Part shown: piece after piece, positions 52,750 through 62,337 of the stretch | Numbering within the stretch: the stretch's first letter is position 1 | Layout: each line of letters begins with the position of its first letter | From: Povalibacter uvarum | GTDB taxonomy: Bacteria > Pseudomonadota > Gammaproteobacteria > Steroidobacterales > Steroidobacteraceae | Length of the DNA: 64,000 nt | Direction: 5' to 3' | Assembly (NCBI RefSeq): GCF_014202975.1 | Contig: NZ_JACHHZ010000006.1 | Location: 595,561 to 659,560 of the forward strand | Program-made: the position numbers and the translations under genes | Notes under the pieces: generated by a model | Told to the model about the DNA's origin: nothing | Seen by the model: only the letters and a program-made list of their open reading frames with translations | Databases searched by the model: none

Positions 52750-53913
52750 ATGCGCCTGCTGGCGAGTGCCGCGATGCTCTGCACGGCGATTGCTGCCGCG
52801 CAGGATGGAACCAGCCAGAGCGCACCCTACGAAGTGGGTGTCGGTGTCTTCGACCGCACCAAGCCGGACCTTGGCCTGCAGCGTGCCTCACGGTCGCAGA
52901 CAATCACGATCTTCCGACCCGGCGATCACGACGACAAATTCAGCAATGGCGTCGTGCTGCTCCCATTCAAAGGCCGGCTCTATGCGCAATGGCAGAGCTC
53001 ACCTCGCGACGAGGATTCCGCCGACACCTGGGTTGCCTACAGCACGAGCGAGGATGGGCTTCGCTGGTCAGCACCGGCCGTGCTTGCGAAAGCCGGCGTC
53101 GCCGGGCGCATGCATTCGAGCGGCGGCTGGTGGACAGACGGCGACACGCTGGTTGCGTACATCAATGTGTGGCCGACCGGATTTCAATCGCGTGCCGGCG
53201 GTTACACGGAATACGTGCTCAGCAGTGACGGCAAGCGCTGGTCCACACCGCAGCGGGTGACCGGCAGCGACGGGTCGCCTGTCGAAGGCATCATCGAACA
53301 GGATCCGCATGTCCTGGCCGATGGACGAATAGTCACGGCGTTCCACCTGCGTCCCGGATTGATCGTTTCTCCTTTCCGTACGGACGACGCGCTCGGTATC
53401 CGCGGCTGGAAACGAGGCCGCATGGCGAACCTGCCGCACGAGGGCGAAGTCAGTCGCGAGATCGAGCCGAGTCTCTTCCTGCGTGGCGCCTGCGCAGTGA
53501 TGGTGTTCCGCGACCAGTCATCCAGTTATCGGCAACTCGCAGCGGAGAGTTGCGATCGTGGCGAGACGTGGACGACTCCCGTCCTGACCAATATGCCCGA
53601 TGCGCGTGCGAAGCAAAGCGCCGGCAATCTCCCGGACGGCACGGCTTTCCTCGTCAACGCACCCAACAGCGACAAGATACGCATTCCGCTCGCGATCACC
53701 CTCAGCGCTGACGGGCGACATTTCGACCATGCCTTCCTGCTGCGGGCTCAGTCGGATCTGCAGCCGCTCCGGTATGAGGGGACTTACAAGCGGTCGGGCT
53801 ACCACTATCCGAAGAGCGTTGTCTGGCAGCAGCACCTGTACGTTGCCTATGCGACCAACAAGGAAGACGTCGAGCTGACGCGGGTTCCACTCGAGAGCCT
53901 GAAACGACCGTAA
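52750..53913 (+). CDS. secreted sialidase-like beta-propeller protein
   Basis: 387 residues. A signal peptide (MRLLASAAMLCTAIAAAQ) precedes a six-blade-like propeller with BNR/Asp-box-like turns: YSTSEDGLRWSAPAVL, LSSDGKRWSTPQRV, ESCDRGETWTTPVLT, LSADGRHFDHAFLL. This is the sequence pattern of exo-alpha-sialidase-like proteins, but the arginine triad of true sialidases cannot be assigned with confidence, so glycoside specificity is open. Starts 14 bases after the xth stop; probably co-transcribed. Confidence 0.78.
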   Translation: MRLLASAAMLCTAIAAAQDGTSQSAPYEVGVGVFDRTKPDLGLQRASRSQTITIFRPGDHDDKFSNGVVLLPFKGRLYAQWQSSPRDEDSADTWVAYSTSEDGLRWSAPAVLAKAGVAGRMHSSGGWWTDGDTLVAYINVWPTGFQSRAGGYTEYVLSSDGKRWSTPQRVTGSDGSPVEGIIEQDPHVLADGRIVTAFHLRPGLIVSPFRTDDALGIRGWKRGRMANLPHEGEVSREIEPSLFLRGACAVMVFRDQSSSYRQLAAESCDRGETWTTPVLTNMPDARAKQSAGNLPDGTAFLVNAPNSDKIRIPLAITLSADGRHFDHAFLLRAQSDLQPLRYEGTYKRSGYHYPKSVVWQQHLYVAYATNKEDVELTRVPLESLKRP

Positions 53914-53938
53914 CAAATGGGTCTTTTCCGCGACTGAC

Positions 53939-53979
53939 GGGACGAGCGAGCGTTCCTCGGTACGAATGGCGCTCGTCCC
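53939..53979. terminator. hairpin after the sialidase-like gene
   Basis: GGGACGAGCG and CGCTCGTCCC, a perfect ten-base stem with a 21-base loop, 26 bases beyond the stop codon. No T-run follows, so termination strength is uncertain. Confidence 0.5.
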
Positions 53980-54032
53980 CCGTTCGTGACACGTCGTATT
54001 GTCGAGGCCGAACGTCATCGCCGAGGTCTCGC

Positions 54033-54941
54033 GTGTCTCATACCATTCACCGCCTTCCTGTCGCCTTCTTCAGCCAGGGAGTGCTGCTGGCGGGACGACT
54101 GCATCGCAACGTTACCAATCTCACGGAAGTGCAGCCGGCGCTCGTGATCAGCGGTTCCTGGCTGACGGTCAAAGAGCAGATGGCCGATCGCCACGCCGAA
54201 GCCTTCGCGCAGCGGGGCTATACCGTCCTCACATTCGACTTCGCTGGATTCGGTGCCAGCGGCGGCGAGATGCGCCAAACGGAGATGCCCGCTCGCAAGG
54301 TCGCCGATATCGCAGCGGCGACGCAGTTCCTTCAGACGCTCTCGTGCGTTCGACCCCGCATCGGCTACGTCGCGATCTGTGCCAGCGCTCAGTATGCCGC
54401 CGCGGCTATCGATGCCGGAGCGCCAATCGTTTCCTTCGCAAGTATTGCCGGGTGGTTTCATGACACCGCAACCGTCGGCGCCTACTACGGCGGTGAAGAA
54501 GGGATTGCCGCTCGCATCGCGAGAGCGGTGGACGCACTGCGCGCCCGGGAGTCAGGCAGCAAGCCGGATCTCGTCCCTGCTTACGAACAAGGCAATGAGC
54601 GCGCAGGCATGTTCTTCCCGCTCGACTACTATGCAAACCCGGATCGCGGCGCGATCCCGGAATGGCGCAACGAAATGGACGAAGCCACGTGGATGTACTG
54701 GCTGACCTTCGACGGCCTGCGTCGCGCCGAAAGGCTCCGCGTGCCGACGCTCTTCGTGCACGGCGACGAATGCGCGCTGCCCGACAACGTCAAGCGCATT
54801 TCGCAACGCATGCTGGGACGCAAGCGCATGGTCTGGGAGACCGGATTCCAGGTCGATTGGTACGATCGACCCGATCGTGTAGCGCTCGCAGTCGACGCAG
54901 CCGATGAGCACTTCCGCGGCACTCTTCCCGAGGGTTCATGA
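54033..54941 (+). CDS. alpha/beta hydrolase with ICASAQ nucleophile elbow
   Basis: 302 residues from a GTG start. Core motifs: TVLTFDFAGFGASGGEMRQ, the elbow GYVAICASAQYAAAAIDAG (nucleophile Ser in C-A-S-A), and a late acid in FVHGDECALPDN; the His may be in the C-terminal ADEHFRG. The elbow lacks the usual glycines of GxSxG, as in a subfamily of dienelactone-hydrolase-like proteins. Preceded by CCGAGG. It overlaps the next gene by four bases. Confidence 0.82.
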   Translation: MSHTIHRLPVAFFSQGVLLAGRLHRNVTNLTEVQPALVISGSWLTVKEQMADRHAEAFAQRGYTVLTFDFAGFGASGGEMRQTEMPARKVADIAAATQFLQTLSCVRPRIGYVAICASAQYAAAAIDAGAPIVSFASIAGWFHDTATVGAYYGGEEGIAARIARAVDALRARESGSKPDLVPAYEQGNERAGMFFPLDYYANPDRGAIPEWRNEMDEATWMYWLTFDGLRRAERLRVPTLFVHGDECALPDNVKRISQRMLGRKRMVWETGFQVDWYDRPDRVALAVDAADEHFRGTLPEGS

Positions 54942-55405
54942 ACATGAACGACTACGGCTATCGCGATCTCGACCAGATCCGCGTTCGACAGACGATCGCG
55001 TTGCTCATGGGGGATATCGATCGGCGCGACTTCGACGCCGCTGAGCGGCTCTTCGCTCCGGAAGTCCTCGTCGACTACACGAGCCTCTGGGGCGGCGAAC
55101 CGGTGACGATGACACGCGAAGTGCTTCTGCAAGGCTGGAAGGCGCTCGTACCCGGTTTCGATGCGACTTGGCACGAACTCGGCGAAATCACCGTGCGCGT
55201 CGAAGGCACAACGGCAGAGGCATCGTGCCCCGTCGCCGCCCGTCATTGGATTGGCACGGATGTATGGCTGCCGCGCGGAGAGTACGAATTTCGCCTCGTT
55301 CGCCGCGACACCTGGGGCATTGCCGCCATGAAGCTGATCGTATCGGACGAAATCGGTTCGCGGTCGCTCGTCGAGGCAGCTCGCGCCCGAGTCGCATCGA
55401 GATGA
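54938..55405 (+). CDS. NTF2/SnoaL-like protein
   Basis: 155 residues. The sequence IRVRQTIALLMGDIDRRDFDAAERLFAPEVLVDYTSLWGGE is a typical SnoaL-like start (helix then the buried Asp/Tyr pocket), followed by the curved sheet (WHELGEITVRVEGTTAEASC, WIGTDVWLPRGEYEFRLV). Cytoplasmic; likely a small-molecule isomerase, hydratase or binding protein. An ATG at 54944 is an alternative start. Coupled to genes on both sides by ATGA-type overlaps. Confidence 0.85.
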   Translation: MNMNDYGYRDLDQIRVRQTIALLMGDIDRRDFDAAERLFAPEVLVDYTSLWGGEPVTMTREVLLQGWKALVPGFDATWHELGEITVRVEGTTAEASCPVAARHWIGTDVWLPRGEYEFRLVRRDTWGIAAMKLIVSDEIGSRSLVEAARARVASR

Positions 55406-56295
55406 GAGCAGTGCTCGCTATCACCGGATCGCTGGCGCTCGCATCAGTGTCGGCTGACGAGTTGCGCCTCTTCGGCCTGCCCGTGCCGGATCGGCCGGAA
55501 CCGTTCAGCCCTTCGTTCCTCGATGCGCTCGAACCGCTGCAGGTGACGAATCCTGCTCTGTCCCCTGATGGCCGCAAGCTGGTCATCACTGTCGTGAATT
55601 CGTTGACGCCGCGCCACACGACGACTGCGCTCTACGAATCCATTGTGGCGGGGGACGAATGGGGCCCTCCGAAATACATCCGTGCGTTGCATGCCGATGG
55701 CTACAACAGCTCCGAAGCCGCCTTTTCCGCGGACGGGGCGTATCTCTATTTCGTAAGCAACCGTCCACCCGGCTCGCCGCCATGGAATGTCCGCATGTTT
55801 CGCGCCCGAGTGCTCGCCGATGATTACGAGAAGCCTCAGCTGCTCACGATCCCGACGGGCAACGCAGCAACGTTCTATCCCCAGCTGATCGATCCGGACA
55901 CGCTCGCCTTCACCACAGACGCGCTCAACGGAGTCGGCGGAGGCGATCTTTACACTGCGTCGTTGCAGGAAGACGGATCGTTCGGAACACCGCGGGCGCT
56001 GGATGGCGATTTCAACTCCGCGCAGGATGATTGGGATCTCGTCGAAGACGACGCCAGCACGACGCGGTTGTGGGCGTCAGCTCGCCCCGGCGGTGCCGGC
56101 AAGGTCGACATCTACATGAGTTGTCGTGAGCCGGCTGGGGCGTGGTCGTCAGCACGCAATGTGTCGGCTGTGAATACCGAGTCGGTCGAAACCGCGCCGC
56201 GGTTCATGGCTGGCGGCGAAGTGCTGTTCTTTCATCGTGTCGTCGAGGGTCGGGACCGGCTGTACTGGGTGAGGTGGAAGGGATGCGAAGGCTGA
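55402..56295 (+). CDS. secreted TolB/PD40-like beta-propeller protein
   Basis: 297 residues. A short signal peptide (MRAVLAITGSLALASVSA) precedes PD40-type repeats: NPALSPDGRKLVITVVNS, SEAAFSADGAYLYFVSNR, YPQLIDPDTLAFTTDALNG, RLWASARPGGAGKVDIYMS. The start overlaps the upstream stop, so this is the third gene of a hydrolase/NTF2/propeller operon. Propellers of this type bind proteins or sugars; the role here is unknown. Confidence 0.8.
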   Translation: MRAVLAITGSLALASVSADELRLFGLPVPDRPEPFSPSFLDALEPLQVTNPALSPDGRKLVITVVNSLTPRHTTTALYESIVAGDEWGPPKYIRALHADGYNSSEAAFSADGAYLYFVSNRPPGSPPWNVRMFRARVLADDYEKPQLLTIPTGNAATFYPQLIDPDTLAFTTDALNGVGGGDLYTASLQEDGSFGTPRALDGDFNSAQDDWDLVEDDASTTRLWASARPGGAGKVDIYMSCREPAGAWSSARNVSAVNTESVETAPRFMAGGEVLFFHRVVEGRDRLYWVRWKGCEG

Positions 56296-56302
56296 AAGAT
56301 TC

Positions 56303-56330
56303 CGTCATTCCCGCTTGCGCGGGGATGACG
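56303..56330. repeat. REP-like half unit (type I)
   Basis: CGTCATTCCCGCTTGCGCGG followed by GGATGACG: a single palindrome of the same family as the paired copies, between the convergent propeller and copper-pump genes and overlapping the end of the latter. Confidence 0.75.
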
Positions 56331-58617
56331 AGTCCCCTCGCAATCGCAGCGCATTCGCGATCACCGAAACCGACGACAGACTCATCGCTAGCGCCGCAAT
56401 CATCGGGCTGAGCAACCATCCCGTCAGCGGATAGAGCACACCTGCGGCAATCGGAATGCCGAGCGCGTTGTAGCCGAATGCGAAGAACAGGTTCTGGCGA
56501 ATGTTGCGCACGGTGGCGCGACTGAGATGACGCGCACGAACGATTCCCTGCGGGTCGCCTTTCACCAGCGTCACCTGCGCACTTTCCATCGCGATGTCGG
56601 TTCCCGTTCCCATCGCGATGCCGACATCGGCTTTGGCCAGTGCTGGCGCGTCGTTGATGCCGTCGCCCGCCATCGCGACCCGGCGACCTTCCGATTGCAG
56701 CCGTGCAATGACGTCCGCCTTGTCCTTAGGCTGCACATCGGCGATCACATCATCGATGGCGAGCGTTGCAGCTACTGCACGCGCTGTTGCTTCGTTGTCG
56801 CCAGTGAGCATGACGAGCCGGAGCCCATCCGCCTTGAGCGTCTCGAGCGCCGCGGGAGTCGTCTCCTTGATCGAATCGCCGACCGCGATGGCGCCGGCCA
56901 GGCGCCGATCGACGCAGAGGAAGACGACCGTTCGTCCCTGACGGCGCAGCTGCTCCACTTCACTGTCGAACACGCTGACATCGACACCGCGGGATTTCAT
57001 CAACGCGATATTGCCCAGCGAGAGGTCGTGACCGGCCGACTCTCCGCTGACGCCCTGACCTGTAACGGAATGGAAGTTGGTGACGGTAGCGGGCGCGATC
57101 CCGCGAGATTCCGCGCCGGACACGATTGCGTGCGCCAGCGGGTGCTCGCTCGCACGATCAAGACCGGACGCCCAACCGAGAATCTGCTGCTCCGAATAGC
57201 CATGAGCAGTCAGCACCCGATCGAACGAAGGCTTACCCACCGTCAGCGTCCCCGTCTTGTCGAGAACGAGCGTGTCCACCTTCTGCAAATGCTCGATGGC
57301 CTGAGCATCGCGGAACAAGACACCGAACGTCGCACCGCGGCCGCTCGCAACCATGATCGAGATCGGTGTCGCCAACCCGAGCGCACATGGGCACGCGATG
57401 ATCAGGACAGCGACCGCATTCACCAGCGCATACGAAAGCTTCGGCTCCGGGCCGATGAGCCACCAGGTCATGAACGTGAGAATCGCGATCGCGACGACGG
57501 CCGGAACGAACCAGCTGGCAACCTGATCGGCGAGCCGCTGCAAGGGAGCGCGCGATCTCTGCGCCTGCGATACGAGCGAAACGATCTGCGCGAGCAGGCT
57601 GTCGGCTCCGACACGTTCCGCCTCGATGACCATGCTGCCTGTCTGGTTCACGGTCGCACCGACGACGCGATCACCGGGTTGCTTGTCCACGGGCATCGGT
57701 TCGCCCGTCAGCATCGACTCGTCGATCGTCGAACGGCCCTCGATCACATGACCGTCGACAGGCACCTTCTCGCCGGGACGCACACGCAGGCGATCGCCGG
57801 CGTGGACATCGCTGAGAGCAACATCCTCCTCCTGCCCATCCGCACGAACACGGCGCGCATGTTTCGGCGCCAGCCCGAGAAGCTGGCGGATGGCGGCACT
57901 GGTCCGGCCGCGGGCACGCAGTTCGAGCCATTCCCCGACCAGAACCAGCGCGACAATCGCGCTGGCCGCCTCGAAGTAGACGCCGACCATGCCGTGATGA
58001 TCCTGCATCTGCGCGGGGAAGGCCTGCGGCCAGAACGTCGCAATCACGCTATAGACGAACGCGACGATCACGCCAAGCCCGATCAGCGTGTACATATTGG
58101 GCGATCTATTGACCACGCCCATCCAGCCTCGCCGGTAGTAGTCGAGTGCCGTCCACAGAACGACGGGCAGCGACAGCAATAGCTCCAGTCCTCTGAGTAT
58201 CCTCGCAGTCGCATGCGACATCTCGATGTGCACGAAATGCGGCACCATCGCGATCAGGACGATCGGGATCGTCAACGCGAGCGCGATGGTCAGCTTGCGG
58301 CGAACGTCGAGCAGCGACGTGTCGTCTTCCTGTTCCGTCGGCATCTCTGGCTCGAGCGCCATCCCACAGATGGGACAGTGCCCCGGTCCGACCTGACGGA
58401 CTTCCGGATGCATCGGGCACGTATAGATAGCGCCAGGTTGAGCGGGCGCTGCCTCGCGCGGTGGTCTTTCATGCGCGCGCGCATGAGCGCCAGGGCCGCT
58501 GCAGCACGCCGGGGCCGCCTCATGGCGATGGGTCCGGTGCTCTTCGTGAGAATGAGCGGACTTCGACGAGCAGCACGACTGCTCCGGAGTCTCGTCATGC
58601 GGGTGCTGATGCTTCAC
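56305..58617 (-). CDS. copA: copper-exporting P-type ATPase
   Basis: 770 residues. The N-terminus is rich in His and Cys ([29 protein letters not shown]) and carries a heavy-metal-binding segment [20 protein letters not shown] at 65-84. Then come the P1B ATPase parts: [10 protein letters not shown] actuator loop, membrane metal site [10 protein letters not shown], phosphorylated Asp in [11 protein letters not shown], the HP motif (SEHPLAHAI) and [20 protein letters not shown]. It pumps copper (Cu+) or silver ions out of the cytoplasm using ATP. It overlaps the cueR gene by four bases and is under the same CueR promoter. Confidence 0.93.
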   Translation of the reverse strand: MKHQHPHDETPEQSCCSSKSAHSHEEHRTHRHEAAPACCSGPGAHARAHERPPREAAPAQPGAIYTCPMHPEVRQVGPGHCPICGMALEPEMPTEQEDDTSLLDVRRKLTIALALTIPIVLIAMVPHFVHIEMSHATARILRGLELLLSLPVVLWTALDYYRRGWMGVVNRSPNMYTLIGLGVIVAFVYSVIATFWPQAFPAQMQDHHGMVGVYFEAASAIVALVLVGEWLELRARGRTSAAIRQLLGLAPKHARRVRADGQEEDVALSDVHAGDRLRVRPGEKVPVDGHVIEGRSTIDESMLTGEPMPVDKQPGDRVVGATVNQTGSMVIEAERVGADSLLAQIVSLVSQAQRSRAPLQRLADQVASWFVPAVVAIAILTFMTWWLIGPEPKLSYALVNAVAVLIIACPCALGLATPISIMVASGRGATFGVLFRDAQAIEHLQKVDTLVLDKTGTLTVGKPSFDRVLTAHGYSEQQILGWASGLDRASEHPLAHAIVSGAESRGIAPATVTNFHSVTGQGVSGESAGHDLSLGNIALMKSRGVDVSVFDSEVEQLRRQGRTVVFLCVDRRLAGAIAVGDSIKETTPAALETLKADGLRLVMLTGDNEATARAVAATLAIDDVIADVQPKDKADVIARLQSEGRRVAMAGDGINDAPALAKADVGIAMGTGTDIAMESAQVTLVKGDPQGIVRARHLSRATVRNIRQNLFFAFGYNALGIPIAAGVLYPLTGWLLSPMIAALAMSLSSVSVIANALRLRGDSSSPRKRE

Positions 58618-59105
58618 TTGTCGCCCTCACGATCGTGCGGGGCGGCCGGAATGCCACCCAGGTCGTCCAGGATTGGACAATGCGGTCTCGCATTTCCGGC
58701 ACAGTGCTCGGCGAGGTCAGCCAGCGCATTGCGCATGGATTGAAGCTCCTCGATGCGCGCATCGAGTTCTGTAATGTGCTTCGTAGCCAGTCGCTTCACT
58801 TCGCGACTGGCGCGCCGCTGATCGCGCCAGAGCCCGAGCAGGTCGGCGATCTCGCTCATCGAGAAGCCCAGCCCCCGAGCCCGCCGAATGAACCGCAGCG
58901 TGTGGATATCGGCTGCGTTGTAGACACGGTAGTCGCCAGCCGTACGCGCAGCCCTGGGGATCAGCCCGAGCGACTCGTAGTGGCGAATCATCTTCGCCGT
59001 GACGCCGGACAGCTTCGCGGCGTTGCCGATGCTGTAGTAGCCCTGCTCTTTAGCGGCCGCCAGCTCGGCGCGAGCTGCGGCAGATGTCGCCCTGCGGTTC
59101 TTCAT
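58614..59105 (-). CDS. cueR: CueR-type copper-responsive MerR regulator
   Basis: 163 residues. The MerR helix-turn-helix ([30 protein letters not shown]) is preceded by about 22 extra residues ([20 protein letters not shown]). The metal-binding loop CAGNARPHC gives the C-x7-C pair of CueR. The promoter geometry puts the transcription start at or next to the ATG at 59105, so this start is chosen over GTG at 59111. Co-transcribed with the copper ATPase it controls. Confidence 0.92.
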   Translation of the reverse strand: MKNRRATSAAARAELAAAKEQGYYSIGNAAKLSGVTAKMIRHYESLGLIPRAARTAGDYRVYNAADIHTLRFIRRARGLGFSMSEIADLLGLWRDQRRASREVKRLATKHITELDARIEELQSMRNALADLAEHCAGNARPHCPILDDLGGIPAAPHDREGDK

Positions 59106-59111
59106 GGGCAC

Positions 59112-59142
59112 ATCATGAACCTTCCTACAGTGGGAAGGTCAA
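59112..59142 (-). promoter_or_regulatory. CueR-activated promoter of cueR-copA
   Basis: A -35 box TTGACC (59137-59142) and a -10 box CATGAT (59112-59117) are separated by 19 bases, the overlong spacer of MerR-type promoters. Inside lies the perfect inverted repeat ACCTTCC-TACAGTG-GGAAGGT (59119-59139), the standard CueR box. The expected start of transcription is about seven bases past the -10 box, at the ATG itself. Confidence 0.92.
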
Positions 59143-59183
59143 GCCGATGAACCGGCTGATGCGCCTTCCTCAGCGGCGCTGCA

Positions 59184-59453
59184 TCACGGCGCGAGCGCTT
59201 CGGACCAGTCGTGGATGCTGTATTTCCCCACGACGCCATTGATCACGAAGGGATCGCCCGCGACGAACGCCTCTGCCGCGGCGCGCGATGTAAAGATTCC
59301 GATCGCGCCGATCGGGGGAGCGCCGTACGGACCCGCCATCAGCAACGTCCCAGCCTTGTGGAACTCGACGAGTCGCGCTTGATGGGCAGGAAAGTTGGCT
59401 TGCGCCTTCGACAGGCCGTCGGCGGCCAGTTCGTAGAACATCAGGTACTTCAT
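59184..59453 (-). CDS. YciI-family protein
   Basis: 89 residues. MKYLMFYELAADGLSKAQANFPAHQ, LVEFHKAGTLLMAGPYGAP, IFTSRAAAEAFVAGDPFVING and a late His are the YciI dimeric alpha-beta barrel pattern. The ATG at 59453, with GAGG seven bases upstream, is preferred to one 27 bases earlier. Family function is poorly known; relatives dehalogenate chloromuconolactone or act as small accessory enzymes. Confidence 0.85.
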   Translation of the reverse strand: MKYLMFYELAADGLSKAQANFPAHQARLVEFHKAGTLLMAGPYGAPPIGAIGIFTSRAAAEAFVAGDPFVINGVVGKYSIHDWSEALAP

Positions 59454-59584
59454 GAGGAACCTCGCGAGCAGGGCGCGCATGGTGCCACCTTCGCCGCGCT
59501 CATTTGAAGGAGACGGCAGCTGCGAGAGGAGAAATAAGCGCTCCTTGAGAGTCGCGTTGAGCCGAGCACGTCGACAACGAGCCG

Positions 59585-59701
59585 TCAGAACGCTATGTCG
59601 TGCTCCCGTGCGAACGTCTTGATCGCCGCCACTGATTCCTTTGGCTTTGTCTGCAGCAGGAAGTGAGGACCTTCGATCTCGACTATCCTCGCAGCTGGCA
59701 T
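59585..59701 (-). pseudogene. C-terminal fragment of an alpha/beta hydrolase gene
   Basis: A 38-codon remnant from the ATG, though the frame is open somewhat further upstream. It reads IVEIEGPHFLLQTKPKES then VAAIKTFARE, which is the usual C-terminal end of alpha/beta hydrolases, with the catalytic His in GPHFLLQT. The rest of the gene is missing: upstream the frame runs directly into the end of the small helical protein gene. It appears to be the tail left after a deletion or rearrangement. Confidence 0.65.
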
Positions 59702-59726
59702 GTTCCCGGCAACAGGACGATCGTGG

Positions 59727-60140
59727 TCATTCGAGCAGAAACTCGCTGATCTGCTTCCTCAACTCGGGATCATCGACCAGCTTCGCCGCTTCCTCGGCAC
59801 GACCTGCGCACTCGCGCGCCATCGATGCGTTGCCCATGGTCCTGTGGCGTTCCGCCATCGAAAGCAGGATGGATGCGCGGTAGGCAGCGGCATCGGGGCG
59901 ATCAGCGTAGTCGAGGCCTCGCTGATACAGATCCAGCGCGGTAGGGTCGTCGTCGGTGAAGTCGGCCAGTGTCTCGAACAGGAAGGGATGCGGGTTTCCC
60001 GAAGCGACCTCGCCGTCGACAACTTCACGCAGTTCGTTGTACAGCGTCGAATGCTCTTCCCTGTCGAAGCCCTCCGACGCGCGAACGAGTGCCGTCGCGA
60101 GATCGAGCACCCGATAGTAGATGTCTTCAGGGATCTTCAT
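59727..60140 (-). CDS. small helical protein of unknown function
   Basis: 137 residues, almost all helix and strongly acidic. A TPR-like section reads PHPFLFETLADFTDDDPTALDLYQRGLDYA then ASILLSMAERHRTMGNASMARECAGRAEEAA (helical hairpins). No signal peptide. It starts seven bases after the stop of the secreted protein gene, so it is the last intact gene of the 60-63.7 kb operon. No family recognised. Confidence 0.7.
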   Translation of the reverse strand: MKIPEDIYYRVLDLATALVRASEGFDREEHSTLYNELREVVDGEVASGNPHPFLFETLADFTDDDPTALDLYQRGLDYADRPDAAAYRASILLSMAERHRTMGNASMARECAGRAEEAAKLVDDPELRKQISEFLLE

Positions 60141-60147
60141 GCTGTGG

Positions 60148-60666
60148 TCATTCCTCAGCCCCCTCGATCAGCCACTGCCTGAGCGTCGACCCGTCCGGGT
60201 ACGCTATGTCATCGATCTTCCAGTGACGTCCGACGCGGATCAGACGGTACTCGAGCTGCGCCTTCCCTGACCCCACAGCGTCCACGGGATATTGAAGGGT
60301 CGCGATCACCACGGATTCGACCGAACCAGCCTGGATCCTCACCGTGACACACCCCGGATCCGCGGAGTACCAGATCGGGGAAACTTCTATCATGCAGACG
60401 CCGTTCACCTCCTCGCAGTCCCACACTCGGGCACGGAGGCGCACGACCTCTTTGGTGAAATACTTCTTCCATGCCTTCGGAGGCACGGTCCGCATACTTC
60501 GCTGATCCGGTTTTTCGACAACCACTTCTGACGAAAAATCGCTGTACAGCCTCGCGACGACATCGCTGGGCGCTTCCGCCGCGGAAGCCGCGCTTGCCGG
60601 AAGGACGGACGAAATCGCACTCGCGGCAAGGACGACACACAGGCGGGCGACGATACGATGCGACAT
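60148..60666 (-). CDS. secreted protein of unknown function (DUF3828-like)
   Basis: 172 residues. A signal peptide (MSHRIVARLCVVLAASAISS, then PASAASAAEA) leads to a periplasmic domain with SDVVARLYSDFSSEV, KKYFTKEVVRLRARVWDCEE, TLQYPVDAV and YRLIRVGRHWKIDDIAYPDG. The final pattern (HWKIDDI) is shared by NTF2-like DUF3828/DUF4878 proteins. One Cys pair (DCEEVNGVC) plus a third (DPGC). Member of the unknown operon; 42 bases separate it from the upstream gene. Confidence 0.72.
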   Translation of the reverse strand: MSHRIVARLCVVLAASAISSVLPASAASAAEAPSDVVARLYSDFSSEVVVEKPDQRSMRTVPPKAWKKYFTKEVVRLRARVWDCEEVNGVCMIEVSPIWYSADPGCVTVRIQAGSVESVVIATLQYPVDAVGSGKAQLEYRLIRVGRHWKIDDIAYPDGSTLRQWLIEGAEE

Positions 60667-60708
60667 GTGACGGGCACCTGAAACCGAAAGTCAGGTGCCA
60701 ACATAGCA

Positions 60709-62337
60709 TCACAGGCTCTGCAGCTCCGCAATCCTCCACGGCCCGCCGTTCACTCGCTGCAATGGCCAGCGTCGGCGCAGGGTGAAGTGATTGTAGGCGC
60801 GGATCTCGCCGTCGAAGCTGCCGAAGTGGTCCAGCCAGACGACGACATGATCGACGTCCGGCACGCCCGTCGTCGGGTCCGCACGAGTGATGCGCCGGAT
60901 CGGGGAGACACGATCGACTCGCGCGTCGAGTACATCGCCCATGATGTACTTGCGACTCGTCTCCCAGATGCTCTGGAACAGGTGCGAAGGAATCGAGTAC
61001 GACGCATCGAACAGCGCGCGGCCGCTTTCATAGATCGCAACTCGCCAGTCGGCGAAGAGGCTGCGCCACCGATCGTCGTCCGCAAGCTTGACTGCCCGGA
61101 CCATTGCTGCGACGACTTGCTCGGGCGGGGCATCGTCAGGCAGTTGCACCGGATCGATGCTGTCTACCTGCGCTTCGCCTGCAAAGGCATAGCCGCCCGC
61201 CTGGTTCTCGCTTCGCATGTCGACACACAGCTCTCCAGAATCGCCAGCGAGTGCCGCGACGATATCGACGAGCAAACCGGTCACGGGACGACGGTTGAAC
61301 GTGATCATGCGAACGTCGCCACGAATCGCAGCGAGAAACTGGTACCGCTCCGAGAGCTTCGGATGAACCTGTGCTTTGAAGCGCTCCATCGTCGCGTAGA
61401 AGTGTCCGAACCGCGGCGCATTCGACAGCTGAATGAGATAACAACCCTCACCCGAACCCGCGGCGACCGCGAATCCGGCGCCCAGATCGCTGACGAACTG
61501 CCGCGGTGACAACGCGGGCAGTTCGACGATCCTTCCAACCATCTTCGAAGCTTCATGCGCAGGGGGCGAAGGGAATGTCGCAATCGTCTGGCTCGCGAGT
61601 TCCTGCTTGATGGTCGTCCAGGACTGCGCAGCCGCGCCTTTCGCGATCTCGAGCCGTTGCGCCCCCAGCTCCCGATAACGCAAGTCGACAGCATCGAGCC
61701 GCTTGCCGTTGAGACTCTCGCGGGCCGCGTTCCAATCAGCCATCACCGCGTCGGCAAAGTCGCCGGGATGATTGTTCGCGAGATACTCGATGCGCGCCGC
61801 ATGTTCGTCGAGCTCTTTCAGTTCCTGGCGCGTGTTCATGCGCTGGCGATACCACGAACCGTCGAGGATGACGGAGAGCTTGAACACCAGACGCTCGTAC
61901 CAGCCGCTCCAGGGAGAGCTGAATCCATCGTTGCTGATGGTTCCGGGACCGCCCGGCGCGAGCGCCGAGCGCTGCTGCGGCGTGCGATAGAGCCGCTCGA
62001 ATCTGAGTTGCCCCGTCACTTCGTGCTGCTCGCCGAATCGCATCACAGTCAGCGCGAGATCGCACTCGGATTTCCAGCCGCGCTGTTGCCATGCATACGA
62101 CTCGTTGGCCTGCCCGATCTGTCCATGGAACTTGCCGGGCAACAGGTACGGCGCGACCGACTCGCCGTTCACGGCGACGATGACGTCGCCGATTGCGAGG
62201 CCGCTGCGGCGAAAGCCGCTGTCCCAGGCGATCCACGTGACACGGAATCCGACGATACCGTCGGCCGATTCGAGCACCGCGTCGGCCTTCAGCCCCGAGG
62301 TCAGCGTCTCGGTGACATGGATGAGTTCGGCAGCCAT
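60709..62337 (-). CDS. 542-residue cytoplasmic protein with PDZ-like N-terminus, unknown function
   Basis: No signal peptide. Residues about 35-75 look like a PDZ domain (GFRRSGLAIGDVIVAVNGES), with a further beta region to 120. The middle (170-250) is helical (MNTRQELKELDEHAARIEYL, ARESLNGKRLDAVDLRYREL); later parts mix sheet and helix with VSDLGAGFAVAAGSGEGCYL and RFGHFYATMERFKAQ. The C-terminus (VDHVVVWLDHFGSFDGEIRA) is beta-rich. Its ATG overlaps the upstream coiled-coil gene stop (ATGA), so the two proteins are likely partners. No known family recognised. Confidence 0.75.
   Translation of the reverse strand: MAAELIHVTETLTSGLKADAVLESADGIVGFRVTWIAWDSGFRRSGLAIGDVIVAVNGESVAPYLLPGKFHGQIGQANESYAWQQRGWKSECDLALTVMRFGEQHEVTGQLRFERLYRTPQQRSALAPGGPGTISNDGFSSPWSGWYERLVFKLSVILDGSWYRQRMNTRQELKELDEHAARIEYLANNHPGDFADAVMADWNAARESLNGKRLDAVDLRYRELGAQRLEIAKGAAAQSWTTIKQELASQTIATFPSPPAHEASKMVGRIVELPALSPRQFVSDLGAGFAVAAGSGEGCYLIQLSNAPRFGHFYATMERFKAQVHPKLSERYQFLAAIRGDVRMITFNRRPVTGLLVDIVAALAGDSGELCVDMRSENQAGGYAFAGEAQVDSIDPVQLPDDAPPEQVVAAMVRAVKLADDDRWRSLFADWRVAIYESGRALFDASYSIPSHLFQSIWETSRKYIMGDVLDARVDRVSPIRRITRADPTTGVPDVDHVVVWLDHFGSFDGEIRAYNHFTLRRRWPLQRVNGGPWRIAELQSL

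Noticed and set aside
53939..53979. Insertion-sequence terminal repeats around the hairpin
   Set aside because: Only one inverted pair with a 21-base loop and no transposase; a simple end-of-gene hairpin explains it.
56527..58182. 551-codon plus-strand frame opposite the copper ATPase
   Set aside because: The minus-strand ATPase has every P1B motif; the opposite frame is rich in Arg, His and Asp with no recognisable domain.
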